DNA of 64,000 bases from Lachnospiraceae bacterium (GTDB taxonomy: Bacteria; Bacillota; Clostridia; Lachnospirales; Lachnospiraceae): the NCBI GenBank assembly GCA_017539565.1, contig JAFYCS010000018.1:19898-83897 (forward strand), in the 5' to 3' direction. Every line of letters begins with the position of its first letter. Position 1 is the stretch's first letter. Position numbers and translations under genes: made by a program. Below the pieces are notes generated by a model. That model saw only the letters and a program-made list of their open reading frames with translations. It was not told the DNA's origin and ran no database searches. Positions 9,468 through 18,538 of the stretch are shown piece after piece.

Positions 9468-10214
9468 ATGATCGACGCAAAGAACCTCAGCATGATCTAT
9501 GGCAAAGACCACAAGGCAGTGGACGATCTGTCCTTTCATATCGGCCGCGGCGAGATAGCCGGTTTCGCCGGTCCCAACGGTGCAGGAAAGACCACAGTCA
9601 TCAAAATGCTCACCGGAATCCTCAAACCCGCAACCGGTTCAGCCACCATCAATGGGCACGACATCGTAAAAGATCCTCTTGCCGCTAAATCTTCTTTCGC
9701 TTATGTGGCCGACAATCCCGATGTTCTTCTGCAATTAACAGGCCTTGAATATATAAACTTTATCGCAGACATTTATAAAGTCAGCGAAGAAGCTCGCCGC
9801 AGCCGTGTTCCGGAGCTGGCGGAACGCTTCGGGATCCTGGACGCTCTCACCACTCCCATGCGGGAATACTCACACGGCATGCGCCAGAAACTCATGGTCA
9901 TAGCCGCACTGGTACACAATCCCCCTGCATGGATACTTGATGAGCCCATGACCGGTCTTGATCCACAGGCTGCTTACGAACTAAAGCAGATGATGCGTGA
10001 ACATGCCGCAAAAGGAAACTGTGTGCTTTTCTCCACTCATGTGCTGGAGGTGGCTGAAAAGCTCTGTGACCATATCATGATAATCAACCACGGAAAGTCT
10101 CTTTACCAGGGCACCGTGGAAGACTTATCCTCCGCACATCCCGGTATGGATCTGGAAGAGATATTCCTGGAAATGATAGATTATAAGAGCTCTGCTCAGG
10201 AGGATAATGCATGA
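9468..10214 (+). CDS. ABC transporter ATP-binding protein
   Basis: A 248-residue ABC ATPase. Walker A is GPNGAGKT (35-42), the signature is degenerate (YSHGMRQKL), Walker B is AWILDEPMTGLDP and the switch His is in STHVLE. The pattern fits exporters of the CcmA/DrrA type (one ATPase plus one large permease). GGAGG lies 6 nt before the ATG. The stop overlaps the permease start by 4 nt (ATGA), so the pair is translationally coupled. Substrate unknown; peptides, drugs or lipids are all possible for this class. Confidence 0.92.
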   Translation: MIDAKNLSMIYGKDHKAVDDLSFHIGRGEIAGFAGPNGAGKTTVIKMLTGILKPATGSATINGHDIVKDPLAAKSSFAYVADNPDVLLQLTGLEYINFIADIYKVSEEARRSRVPELAERFGILDALTTPMREYSHGMRQKLMVIAALVHNPPAWILDEPMTGLDPQAAYELKQMMREHAAKGNCVLFSTHVLEVAEKLCDHIMIINHGKSLYQGTVEDLSSAHPGMDLEEIFLEMIDYKSSAQEDNA

Positions 10215-11890
10215 ATCCTGTAAAGCGGCTGACAGGTATATACAGAAAAAATTTTGAAATGCCCATGCCTGAAGAAGGGGTAAAAATGAGCATCTACACC
10301 TCTCTCGGCATAATAGCAGTGGTCTGCATAATGCTGCCCTGCTGTTTTGTCATGGGATATCTAAGCTATGTAATGACCCTGGCCATGATGGTCGAGGGCA
10401 ACCGCATAAACGGCCTGATATCAGAGATGCATATACTCTCCGCTTTTGCCATGGTCCTCGGCATGCCGGTAGTCTTTAACGTGATCTTCTTCTCATCCGA
10501 CCGTGAGCATATGGTCACCCTGCCGATAAAAAGCCATCAGCTTCTTGCCGCAAAATTCTTCCACACTTTCTTTGCAGAGAGTGTAATGGAATTTCTTATA
10601 TTCATATCCATATTCATAGGTTTTTTCATTGCCGCCGTAAGCAGCTACGGCCTCTGGCCTGCTCTTCATCCCGTGAGTATAATAGCCGCTGTCACGGGCA
10701 TAGTACTCACACCGCTCCTTCCTCTGGTATATTGCTGTATCATCAGCCTTATCCTCATGGCGGTTCTGAAAAACGTTCGCAGTATCAAGACCTTCTACCG
10801 CAGTTCAACAGTACTCATGTTTATCTTTATAGGCCTCTTCATCTATTCATTTAAGGACATGGGTACCATAAGCTTTGATAATTATATGGACTCACTGGCA
10901 GCAGATAACAATTTCTTCCTGCGGGTCTGCAACATACTTTTTTTCACAACCCCCCAGCTCTGTAAAGCCATGGCATGGCAGAGTCTCCCCCAGCTTTTGC
11001 TCTATTATCTGAGCAATGCTGCGGCAACGGCTTCCATACTGCTCCTGGGTGCCTGGCTGTATCAGCCCGGTTTATATACGGCCGCCGCTCTTGGCAGCCG
11101 TAAAAAGAAAGCCGACAGGAACAGTTTAAATCTCGCTCCGTCCAATCTTTTCTTTTCCTATTTTATGAAAGAACTGCGCGTCCTCACACGCACCCGCGCC
11201 TACGCATCCAACTGCGTATACATTAATATAATCTGGCCCGTCGGCATAGCCATATTCTTTTTCATAACCAAAGACAACGAAAGTATCGTTCAGTTTCTGC
11301 AATACTACCGTGACGGTTATGAACGCGCCGTGCTCATAGTATTACTGGCCGTGATCTTTATGTCCTTTGTCGCTTCGGCGATGAACAGTCTGTCTTCCAC
11401 TGCCTTTACACGTGAAGGCGCCCATGTAGATATCATCAAATATATACCGGTGGATTATAAAACCCAGATGCATGTGAAGGCTGCTGTAGCCATACTCATC
11501 ACTGCCCCGTTTTTATTACTCTCCGTCGCAGTGGCTGCCTTTTTCCTTGATTTTTCGCTGCTCACCGCACTGTATTACTGCCTGATAACCATGGAAGCCC
11601 TTGTCTTCTGCGTTATCATCGGTCTGGCTCTTGACAGCGCATCTCCCTATACCCTATGGAGCGACGAATATTCAGCCCTGCGCGGCAATCTGAACAGCTT
11701 CTTCAACATGGCGGTAATGATAGTGCTCAGCCTGCTCATATGCGGCCTGTTCTTCCTTTTGTATGAGCTTGCCCACTTACCGCTGAAAGCAGTATATATA
11801 TCACTGCCTGTTTTCCTGGGCATAATAAATGCGGCAGCCATTGTTTACGGCCGCCGCAGGATAATCGCAAATATGAAAGAACTGTATTAA
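10211..11890 (+). CDS. ABC transporter permease, large polytopic
   Basis: A 559-residue integral membrane protein with roughly 12 hydrophobic segments spread over its length, in two halves separated by a hydrophilic part ([16 protein letters not shown], about 295-310). It overlaps the ATPase gene by 4 nt, so it is the membrane subunit of the same exporter. The layout resembles the large permeases found with CcmA-type ATPases in Clostridia. Its TAA at 11888-11890 overlaps the stop of the convergent transformylase gene: the two stop codons share the bases of a TTAA. No hairpin terminator separates the two genes. Substrate unknown. Confidence 0.85.
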   Translation: MNPVKRLTGIYRKNFEMPMPEEGVKMSIYTSLGIIAVVCIMLPCCFVMGYLSYVMTLAMMVEGNRINGLISEMHILSAFAMVLGMPVVFNVIFFSSDREHMVTLPIKSHQLLAAKFFHTFFAESVMEFLIFISIFIGFFIAAVSSYGLWPALHPVSIIAAVTGIVLTPLLPLVYCCIISLILMAVLKNVRSIKTFYRSSTVLMFIFIGLFIYSFKDMGTISFDNYMDSLAADNNFFLRVCNILFFTTPQLCKAMAWQSLPQLLLYYLSNAAATASILLLGAWLYQPGLYTAAALGSRKKKADRNSLNLAPSNLFFSYFMKELRVLTRTRAYASNCVYINIIWPVGIAIFFFITKDNESIVQFLQYYRDGYERAVLIVLLAVIFMSFVASAMNSLSSTAFTREGAHVDIIKYIPVDYKTQMHVKAAVAILITAPFLLLSVAVAAFFLDFSLLTALYYCLITMEALVFCVIIGLALDSASPYTLWSDEYSALRGNLNSFFNMAVMIVLSLLICGLFFLLYELAHLPLKAVYISLPVFLGIINAAAIVYGRRRIIANMKELY

Positions 11891-13065
11891 TGATGGAATA
11901 AACGTATTCCCGTAAATGCCATCACCATGCCAAGCTTATCGCAGGCCTCGATGACCGCGTCATCCCTCTTGGAACCGCCGGGCTGTGCCACATATTTAAC
12001 ACCGGAGCGCGCAGCCCTCTCAATGTTATCACTGAAGGGGAAGAACGCATCGGATCCCAGTGCCACATCCGTAGCCTGTGAGAGCCATATCTGCTTCTCC
12101 TCTTTTGTAAAGATCTCAGGTTTCTCGGTAAAGATGTTCTGCCACTTCCCGTCAGCCAGTACATCCATGTAATCCTCACCGATATACAGATCGATGGAAT
12201 TGTCACGGTCCGCACGGCTTATACCTTCTACAAACTTAAGATCCAGTACCTTGGGTGACTGGCGAAGCAGCCAGTTATCTGCCTTTGAGCCCGCAAGCCT
12301 CGTGCAGTGGATACGTGACTGCTGACCTGCGCCTATACCTATCGCCTGTCCGCCCTTTGCATAGCATACCGAATTGGACTGGGTATACTTAAGCGTGATG
12401 AGTGCTATAAGCAGGTCGATCTGTGCCTGGTCGGGTAACTCTTTATTCTTTGTAACTACATTCTCAAGCAGGCTTCCCACTATGGGCAGCTCGTTGCGTC
12501 CCTGCTCAAATGTAATACCGAAAACATCCTTATGCTCTATGGGCTGGGGCTTGTATTCGGGATCGATCTTAATGATGTTGTAGGTACCGCGCTTTTTGCT
12601 CTTTAATATCTCAAGAGCCTCATCTTCATATCCGGGTGCTATGATACCGTCGGATACTTCAGGCTTGATCAGCTTTGCGGTCGCAACATCACAAACATCG
12701 GAAAGAGCAATGAAATCACCGAAGGATGACATACGGTCCGCTCCTCTCGCCCTTGCATATGCACAGGCAAGCGGCGAAAGCTGTACGCTGCTGTCAACAA
12801 AATATATTTTCTTAAGTGTATCATCCAGCTCGATACCCACTGCCGCACCTGCAGGTGACACATGCTTGAAGCTGGTCGCAGCAGGAAGACCGCAGGCCTT
12901 CTTAAGCTCTCTTACGAGCTGCCAGCCATTAAGGGCATCCATGAAATTGATGTAACCGGGGCGTCCGTTGAGAACCTCTATAGGAAGTTCACGTCCGTCG
13001 TTCACAAAGATCTTGGCAGGCACCTGATTGGGGTTACAGCCGTATTTGAGTTCCAGTTCTTTCAT
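11887..13065 (-). CDS. Stand-alone AICAR formyltransferase
   Basis: A cytosolic enzyme of purine synthesis: transfers a formyl group from 10-formyl-THF to AICAR, giving FAICAR. The sequence is the transformylase part of PurH ([76 protein letters not shown]) without the N-terminal MGS-like IMP cyclohydrolase domain. The 392-residue length matches the separate clostridial form. The Lys-His pair in SFKHVSP corresponds to the catalytic motif. AAGGAG precedes the ATG at 13065. The PurO-type cyclohydrolase gene ends 21 nt upstream, so the two genes together replace bifunctional PurH. Confidence 0.93.
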   Translation of the reverse strand: MKELELKYGCNPNQVPAKIFVNDGRELPIEVLNGRPGYINFMDALNGWQLVRELKKACGLPAATSFKHVSPAGAAVGIELDDTLKKIYFVDSSVQLSPLACAYARARGADRMSSFGDFIALSDVCDVATAKLIKPEVSDGIIAPGYEDEALEILKSKKRGTYNIIKIDPEYKPQPIEHKDVFGITFEQGRNELPIVGSLLENVVTKNKELPDQAQIDLLIALITLKYTQSNSVCYAKGGQAIGIGAGQQSRIHCTRLAGSKADNWLLRQSPKVLDLKFVEGISRADRDNSIDLYIGEDYMDVLADGKWQNIFTEKPEIFTKEEKQIWLSQATDVALGSDAFFPFSDNIERAARSGVKYVAQPGGSKRDDAVIEACDKLGMVMAFTGIRLFHH

Positions 13066-13086
13066 TTCTTTCTCCTTATTAAATCC

Positions 13087-13806
13087 TTATTTAACATTCT
13101 TATTAACTATTCTGCTCTCATACTTTCCACTCTCTATATCTATCATTCTGACAAAGAGTGAAACCTTATTATCTTCGTTAAGTGCATCCCACAGAAGCTT
13201 TGTGAAAGCATCTATGTCATCCATATCGATACCGATGAATTCCGGTTCTCCTTCAAATGAAGGAAGCGGATTTCCGTCTTTCATATAAGTATGGATAAAA
13301 CGTCCGTCGCCTGCCTTGGGATTCTCATAAGCGAACATATATCTGTCGCATCCGGCAGGATCCCCGTTATCGCTCTTTAAGATGCTGAATGCATAGTTGT
13401 ACTTTCCGTTCTCGATATGCATTATACCTGAGATACGTGGTGTAAAATTAGGTGCATCGGGTTCAAACTCACGGCTGCGCAGACTCTGTTCGAAAGTAAG
13501 CTGTCTGTCCATGCCGTCATAGATCGTATCTGTCTGATCGCCGTTTGTAACGATGGTCTTGTTTCCCAGAACACGTACGGGCGCATAGATGATAAGACTG
13601 GGGTCGGAAAGCTTCGCAGGATCAAAAGCCTGTGTTCTTATGCCCTCACCGTCTTCAACAAAAACACGGTTACGGCTGTTCTCACTGCGGCCCATGATAA
13701 AGTACGCTGTAACAGCCTTTTTCCCGTCAGGCGTACGTCCCAGTATAATGCCTCTTCCGGGATATGCGTTACTGCTCAAAAGCCCTGCTATGTCTCTTTT
13801 CTCCAT
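13087..13806 (-). CDS. purO: IMP cyclohydrolase, PurO family
   Basis: Closes FAICAR to IMP, the last step of de novo purine synthesis. The sequence fits the archaeal-type PurO fold (SNAYPGRGIILGRTPDGKK, TAYFIMGRSENSRNRVF, GDQTDTIYDG, EPDAPNFTPRISG). This family is unrelated to the PurH N-domain. The open frame extends to 13878, but AGGAGG lies 6 nt before the ATG at 13806, and the conserved start of the family (MEKRDIAGLLSSNAYPGRG) begins there, giving 239 residues. It is the first gene of an operon with the transformylase. A good promoter with an embedded dyad lies 34 bp upstream. Confidence 0.9.
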   Translation of the reverse strand: MEKRDIAGLLSSNAYPGRGIILGRTPDGKKAVTAYFIMGRSENSRNRVFVEDGEGIRTQAFDPAKLSDPSLIIYAPVRVLGNKTIVTNGDQTDTIYDGMDRQLTFEQSLRSREFEPDAPNFTPRISGIMHIENGKYNYAFSILKSDNGDPAGCDRYMFAYENPKAGDGRFIHTYMKDGNPLPSFEGEPEFIGIDMDDIDAFTKLLWDALNEDNKVSLFVRMIDIESGKYESRIVNKNVK

Positions 13807-13839
13807 ATTTAACCTCCTGAATCTCAGAATACGCATAAG

Positions 13840-13868
13840 ATGATACCACATATTGGTATACGCGTCAA
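13840..13868 (-). promoter_or_regulatory. Promoter of the purine operon with embedded dyad
   Basis: On the minus strand: TTGACG (13863-13868), 17-bp spacer, TATCAT (13840-13845). The spacer and -10 carry the dyad ATACC-N7-GGTAT (13843-13859), which is well placed for a repressor. Confidence 0.7.
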
Positions 13869-13929
13869 TCATAGCCACTATATATATTGTGATTTAGGGG
13901 TATTTTACTGAAAAAAAGCCTGCATGAGC

Positions 13930-15273
13930 CTACATCTTGCGCAGTTCTGACAGTGCCATGGGCAGAGAAAGACATAGAGCCAGCACATCCGCGATACTCT
14001 GGGTGATCTCCACCCCCAGTATTCCCATGAAGTGCGGCAGTATCAGGATGAGAGGTATAAAGAATATGCCGTTTCTTGCTGATGAAGATACAGAAGCCTT
14101 GACTCCCTTTCCGATGGATTGCAACATCATATTGCTCAAGACCGTAGTGGCTGAAAGCGGCAGGGCACATGCCTGGAAACGGAGGGCCACCTTTCCCACC
14201 TCAACCACGGCATCATCGTCCCTGAAAAACCTGATTATCTCCGGAGCAAAAATAAAGCAGAGGACTCCGGCAGCCAGCATAAATACCGTTCCCCATTTTA
14301 CACAGAACCAGTACCCTTTCTTAACCCTCTCTTTAAGTCCGGCTCCGTAATTAAAAGAGCATACCGGCTGATAGCCCTGACCGAAACCAATAAGTGCGGA
14401 ACTTAAACTCATCACCACCGTATTGACATTTGACATGGCCGCTATGGCAGCGGCGCCGCCCAGATCCCTCGCTGCATTATTGAGCAGCATCGATGATATT
14501 GCAGCCAGCCCCTGTCTGAAGAGCGAAGGGCTTCCTCCGTTGGTTATCTCTTTCAGATAGAAGAAATTCAATCTGATGTTTTCAAACTTGATACGTATAT
14601 TCTCCCCACGCCTGCTGCCGGCAAACAGCACGAAAAAGCTGGTGATCTGGCCGCATATCGTAGCTATCGCCGCCCCGGATACTCCCATATTAAATCCAAG
14701 TATCAGCAGCGGATCCAGGACCAGGTTCATAAGGGCACCGCACATAAGTCCTGCCATAGCATACATGGCGCTGCCCTGAAAGCGCAGCTGGTTATTGATC
14801 ACAAACTGCCCCATCATAAAAGGCGCGCCTATCATTATTATACGCATATACGCAACGGAATCAGCCATGCCTTCCGGTGTCGCTCCCATAACTTCCACAA
14901 GTGACCGCGTGAAGATATTGCCCAGCACTGCCGCCAGTGTTCCCATGATAAGAGCCATGGCAAAGCCTGTAGACGCCATCTCCGACGCCTCCTTATGTTT
15001 TCCCGCTCCCATCATACGTGAAATATAATTTCCGGAACCGTGCCCGAAAAAGAAGCCGAAAGCCTGTATCACCGCCATAGCGGGGAACGCCACTCCGACC
15101 GCCGCAGATGCTTCCGTAGATATCTGTCCCACAAAAAACTTATCAGCCGCATTGTATATAGCGGTGACCATCATACTTATTATAGTGGGAACGGATAATT
15201 CAAGGATAAGCTGCGGAACAGGAGTCTGTGTAAGTCTTGTTCTTCTGTCGATGTTCTGACCATTCTTTTGCAT
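13930..15273 (-). CDS. MATE family efflux transporter
   Basis: A 447-residue multidrug/toxic-compound exporter with about 12 membrane segments. Typical MATE stretches are present: LSVPTIISMMVTAIYNAADKFF at the N-terminus, GSGNYISRMMGAGKHKEA after the second helix and a matching half-repeat (IGFGQGYQPVCSFNYGAG) in the second half. Substrate is probably organic cations, driven by Na+ or H+. The ATG at 15273 has no strong ribosome binding site. A TTGATA-17-TATCAT promoter places its start within about ten bases of the ATG, so the mRNA may be nearly leaderless. Divergent from a DtxR-type regulator gene, a possible controller. Confidence 0.92.
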   Translation of the reverse strand: MQKNGQNIDRRTRLTQTPVPQLILELSVPTIISMMVTAIYNAADKFFVGQISTEASAAVGVAFPAMAVIQAFGFFFGHGSGNYISRMMGAGKHKEASEMASTGFAMALIMGTLAAVLGNIFTRSLVEVMGATPEGMADSVAYMRIIMIGAPFMMGQFVINNQLRFQGSAMYAMAGLMCGALMNLVLDPLLILGFNMGVSGAAIATICGQITSFFVLFAGSRRGENIRIKFENIRLNFFYLKEITNGGSPSLFRQGLAAISSMLLNNAARDLGGAAAIAAMSNVNTVVMSLSSALIGFGQGYQPVCSFNYGAGLKERVKKGYWFCVKWGTVFMLAAGVLCFIFAPEIIRFFRDDDAVVEVGKVALRFQACALPLSATTVLSNMMLQSIGKGVKASVSSSARNGIFFIPLILILPHFMGILGVEITQSIADVLALCLSLPMALSELRKM

Positions 15274-15316
15274 GGGTCTTATGATAACATAATATTATTA
15301 CAGTATCAATTTTAAT

Positions 15317-15363
15317 TTGCATTTTGTATCAAAAGATGCTACACTTTGTCTAATATCAGTTAG
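15317..15363 (+). promoter_or_regulatory. Promoter and dyad of the DtxR-type regulator gene
   Basis: TTGCAT (15317-15322), 17-bp spacer, TACACT (15340-15345) with an upstream TG. The dyad CTAATATCAGTTAG (15350-15363) covers the expected start point and could be the autoregulatory site. Confidence 0.55.
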
Positions 15364-15440
15364 CTGCTTATAACAGATGTTTGACTACAGGGAATCATCA
15401 GTTTTACCCTGTATCGCATCAAAAAGAGGGGGGGGAACAA

Positions 15441-15812
15441 ATGGCGATCAAAGAATCAACCGAATCATCCGAAAACTATCTGAAAACAATACTCATCTTA
15501 AGCAAACGTCTTCCCGTTGTCCGCGGCGTGGATATTGCAAACGAGATGGGTTTCAAAAAATCCAGCGTATCCATAGGCATGAAGAATCTCCGTGAGAAAG
15601 GCCAGATCACCGTTACCGACGCCGGTTATATCTACCTTACGGACAGTGGGAAAAGGATAGCCGAAGCCATCTACGAGCGCAACCGCTTCATGATCGAGAT
15701 GCTGATGTCCTGGGGGATATCCAAAGAGATCGCCGAGCGCGACGCCTGCCGCATAGAGCATGTCATCAGCCCCGAGACCTTCGAAGCCTTCAAAAAACAC
15801 TATCATTCATAA
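15441..15812 (+). CDS. DtxR/MntR-family metal-dependent regulator
   Basis: A 123-residue DNA-binding regulator. It has the DtxR winged-helix pattern: SENYLKTILIL, VRGVDIANEMGFKKSSVS (recognition helix), LTDSGKRIAEAIYERN, then the dimerisation/metal region with DACRIEHVISPET near residue 105. Short length with no SH3-like domain is like MntR. The frame is open from 15381, but a purine tract (GAGGGGGGGG) lies 5 nt before the ATG at 15441. Divergent from the MATE exporter gene; a role in its control is inferred. A perfect terminator follows. The bound metal (Mn, Fe or other) cannot be decided. Confidence 0.85.
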   Translation: MAIKESTESSENYLKTILILSKRLPVVRGVDIANEMGFKKSSVSIGMKNLREKGQITVTDAGYIYLTDSGKRIAEAIYERNRFMIEMLMSWGISKEIAERDACRIEHVISPETFEAFKKHYHS

Positions 15813-15820
15813 GATAACAA

Positions 15821-15845
15821 AAGCGGAGTCCTGAAGACTCCGCTT
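15821..15845. terminator. Bidirectional terminator between convergent genes
   Basis: A perfect 10-bp stem AAGCGGAGTC/GACTCCGCTT with a 5-nt loop between the regulator gene and the TPM-domain gene. Confidence 0.85.
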
Positions 15846-15857
15846 AATTTATGCTTC

Positions 15858-16676
15858 TTAAGCTCTGTGTCCGCCGCCGGAGTGTCCGCCGCCACCGGAG
15901 TGTCCGCCGCCGCCACGTCCGCCACCTCCCGAAGATGAAGGCGGATCATAAACCTTGGTGGTATTAGTAAGTATCATATTAGCTCCCAGAAGCTGGAAGT
16001 GCTGGTACAGACCGCTTAATACTTCCGCATCCTTGGGCTTGCGTGCACGTATCGTATAGCTTACCATCGCAAAGCTTATCATAAAGGCAAGGATCATTGA
16101 AAGAAAGATATTAGTGATCCATTTCATAGGCTCCGAAATCTTACCGGATTCCAGATAATCCAGAACCTGCTGGAATGAATACTCGGTATATGCATACCAG
16201 TTGTACCGGTCACTGCCGTAATAATACTTATTAACTGAATTATCTATCATGGAGTTGATCTGTGAAGAAGCGATCTTCTTTTTCAGAGTACCATACGTAT
16301 TCAGCCATAACATACCTTCGCCTTCGGGATCCTGATGATAGTTATCCAGATCTACAACAAATATCATACCGTTCGCATAGGAACTGTATAATGACTCATA
16401 ATAATAGCTTGCAGCCCTGTCAGCTTCGCCTTCATCAACTATCCCGCTCTCACTGGTAGAATAAAACACCACATTACCATACTCTGCCAGTTCCTGCATA
16501 AGCTTTGCAAGTTTTTTCTCCTCGCTGTCGCTTAATATATCTTCTTTATCATCAATAACTACTTCATAACCTTCATCACTTTCGTACCACACCTCCCCAT
16601 CAGCTTTCACCGGAAGGGTAAAGACGTAGAGAGCGGCAAAGATCATGCATATTGCAGAAAGACATTTAGTACGCAC
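15858..16676 (-). CDS. TPM-domain membrane protein with Gly-rich tail
   Basis: A 272-residue exported membrane protein. It has an N-terminal signal peptide (hydrophobic SAICMIFAALYVFTLPV, then KADG), a TPM fold domain (VVIDDKEDILSDSEEKKLAKLM ... YGNVVFYSTSE ... NGMIFVVDLDN), one membrane segment (IFLSMILAFMISFAMV, about 192-212) and a tail of Gly/Ser/His ending in GGGHSGGGHRA, as in YgcG-like proteins. GTG at 16676 is chosen because GGAGG lies 8 nt before it and the signal peptide starts there. It overlaps the zinc-ribbon gene by 11 nt. TPM proteins have been linked to membrane protein quality control and to phosphatase activity; the role here is unknown. Confidence 0.8.
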   Translation of the reverse strand: MRTKCLSAICMIFAALYVFTLPVKADGEVWYESDEGYEVVIDDKEDILSDSEEKKLAKLMQELAEYGNVVFYSTSESGIVDEGEADRAASYYYESLYSSYANGMIFVVDLDNYHQDPEGEGMLWLNTYGTLKKKIASSQINSMIDNSVNKYYYGSDRYNWYAYTEYSFQQVLDYLESGKISEPMKWITNIFLSMILAFMISFAMVSYTIRARKPKDAEVLSGLYQHFQLLGANMILTNTTKVYDPPSSSGGGGRGGGGHSGGGGHSGGGHRA

Positions 16677-18477
16677 TGTCGTTACCTCCTTTCCTGTTAA
16701 GCTGTGGCAGCGGACGTGTGGTGAGCATGTTGTACTCACTAAGCACCAGCAGCTGGGTGTATATGGTTCCGATCATCAATGCAAGAGTACCGCTGTAATA
16801 CCACAGATCTGAAGGAGGTTTTACCATGCTCAGGATAAGTGCATAAACCGAAACCACCATCATGAAAATAAAGCCCACGGCAAAAGCCCCTTTATTTTCC
16901 GAATGCTGGGCGCTCACCTTACTGAATCCGAAAATCGTAAGTCCGAACATAGCCACCACTGCACCGAACACCATAAGCTTCATACCAAACATCATAATAA
17001 GTGTGCCTATCAGACTGAATCCTATCTGCGCTCCGAAAATAATGAGTATCGGTATCAGGGCAACCATGTTCTTGGCAGTCTTCCCGCCCTCAGTATGCTT
17101 CTTGACCTGTTTCTTTCTGTATTCGGCAGCATTATATTTGCTCAGGAATCCCTTATCATCAAGTCTCTGGTCACGCTTTCTTACCTTTCCCAGCGTGATG
17201 TTAAGCATTAATACGCTTATCAGCGATATGATCATCGCGATCGTAAGTGCATTTGTCGGAGTCATCGCAGGCATAAATGCCAGCACCACATAGATTATCA
17301 CCGAAAATACCGCAGCGGATAAAAGGAATTTCCTGTTATCTACCGGCAGGTCACTTACTATCTTACCGGTCTGTCCGTTTACCACTGCATATGCCACACG
17401 GTCCTTCTTCCTGTAGGATAAAAACCAGACCGGCATGAATGCCAGATAAGGTGACCCGGGATCCAGACGCGGGCTTATACCTGCCTGCTGGTTGCTGTCT
17501 ACGGAAACACCCGGAAAACACCGTCCGCTCTTCACATTATCAAATACCTGCTTTTGTACAAAGCCGTTGGCATCGGACACATAAACCTGATAAGATACGT
17601 CCTGCATATCGGCATAATATCCTGCCATATAGTTCGCATTGAAATCCACCAGGGCATGGGCATCAAAGGGTGCGATACCTTCGCTGAAATAATCATCAAA
17701 GGAAGACGAAGCGTCGTATGACAGTCCTCTGTAATAACTGTCTACATTCGCCAGGCACTTATAATGCTCCGTATATACATAATTACCGCGGCGATAGCTC
17801 TTGGTACCCTTAAGGTTAACCTCACCCTTTAAGCTCATATCATATACCCAGTAAGGCATATATATGCCCCTGAACTTTTCAAGAGCCTTTTCGTCCTTGA
17901 ATTCCTCGGGTACATAAAATGATTTGCCCACAAATTTCTTATATGCTTCCTTGCAGGCGTTCTTATCTATACGGAACGGCAGTATCTTTTTAGGCTGGGG
18001 CATCTTAGCCATACGTGACTGCAGCATGAGGCTTGACCCGCAGTAACTGCAGAAACCGTTTACCGATTCCTCTGTGGAATAAATGCTGCCGCCGCACTGG
18101 GGACAGGTATATGCGATAACATCAAAGCTCTCCGGCACAGGCTGCTGTTCAAAAGCCCCCTGGAAAGCCGCCTGTACTCCTGCCTGAGCCTGAGGCTGGG
18201 CCGCATAAGCCCCCTGCTGCATCTGCTGCTGGGGCTGCCCCTGCTGCACAGCGCTCTGGGGCTGCATCTGGGGCTGCTGGCCGTAAACGGCCGTTGCATC
18301 ACCCGCATAGCCCTCCTCTACCGGCGGAGCTGTCTGTGCATTATAATGAGCTTCTTCGGCTGCCTTACCCTGTGCCATCTGCATCGGCGAAAACACGCCT
18401 TCACAGAACGGGCACTTCAGCATCTGTGTCGCTATATCAAATGTAAGTTCTCCTCCGCAACTGGGACACGGATTCAT
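16666..18477 (-). CDS. Zinc-ribbon, Gln-rich polytopic membrane protein
   Basis: A 603-residue protein with two zinc ribbons (Cys4/7/22/25 and CPQCGG ... CSYCGS at about 125-145) separated by a Gln/Ala/Pro-rich linker (residues about 65-110). A soluble domain follows, with conserved-looking Tyr/Trp sequence (IYMPYWVYDMSLKGEV), then about six to seven membrane segments from residue 385 on. Proteins of this kind are often mislabelled as PriA because of the ribbons; nothing here suggests a helicase. It is coupled to the TPM gene (11-nt overlap), so the two probably form one membrane complex. AAGGGGG precedes the ATG. Function unknown. Confidence 0.75.
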   Translation of the reverse strand: MNPCPSCGGELTFDIATQMLKCPFCEGVFSPMQMAQGKAAEEAHYNAQTAPPVEEGYAGDATAVYGQQPQMQPQSAVQQGQPQQQMQQGAYAAQPQAQAGVQAAFQGAFEQQPVPESFDVIAYTCPQCGGSIYSTEESVNGFCSYCGSSLMLQSRMAKMPQPKKILPFRIDKNACKEAYKKFVGKSFYVPEEFKDEKALEKFRGIYMPYWVYDMSLKGEVNLKGTKSYRRGNYVYTEHYKCLANVDSYYRGLSYDASSSFDDYFSEGIAPFDAHALVDFNANYMAGYYADMQDVSYQVYVSDANGFVQKQVFDNVKSGRCFPGVSVDSNQQAGISPRLDPGSPYLAFMPVWFLSYRKKDRVAYAVVNGQTGKIVSDLPVDNRKFLLSAAVFSVIIYVVLAFMPAMTPTNALTIAMIISLISVLMLNITLGKVRKRDQRLDDKGFLSKYNAAEYRKKQVKKHTEGGKTAKNMVALIPILIIFGAQIGFSLIGTLIMMFGMKLMVFGAVVAMFGLTIFGFSKVSAQHSENKGAFAVGFIFMMVVSVYALILSMVKPPSDLWYYSGTLALMIGTIYTQLLVLSEYNMLTTRPLPQLNRKGGNDSAY

Positions 18478-18502
18478 TCACTTTTCCCCCTTTCATAGAT
18501 AC

Positions 18503-18538
18503 TGTCATTCTGAGGGCGTCAGCCCGAAGAATCTTTAG
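18503..18538 (+). repeat. Interspersed TGTCATTCTGAG...GAAGAATCT repeat
   Basis: A full copy: TGTCATTCTGAG, a GGGC-GTCA-GCCC mini-hairpin, then GAAGAATCTTTAG. It overlaps the last codons of ddh (stop at 18535). It is in opposite orientation to the copies at 4101 and 29679. Confidence 0.6.

Noticed and set aside
16666..18477. PriA-like helicase
   Set aside because: Only the zinc ribbons resemble PriA; there are no helicase motifs and the C-terminus is membrane-embedded.
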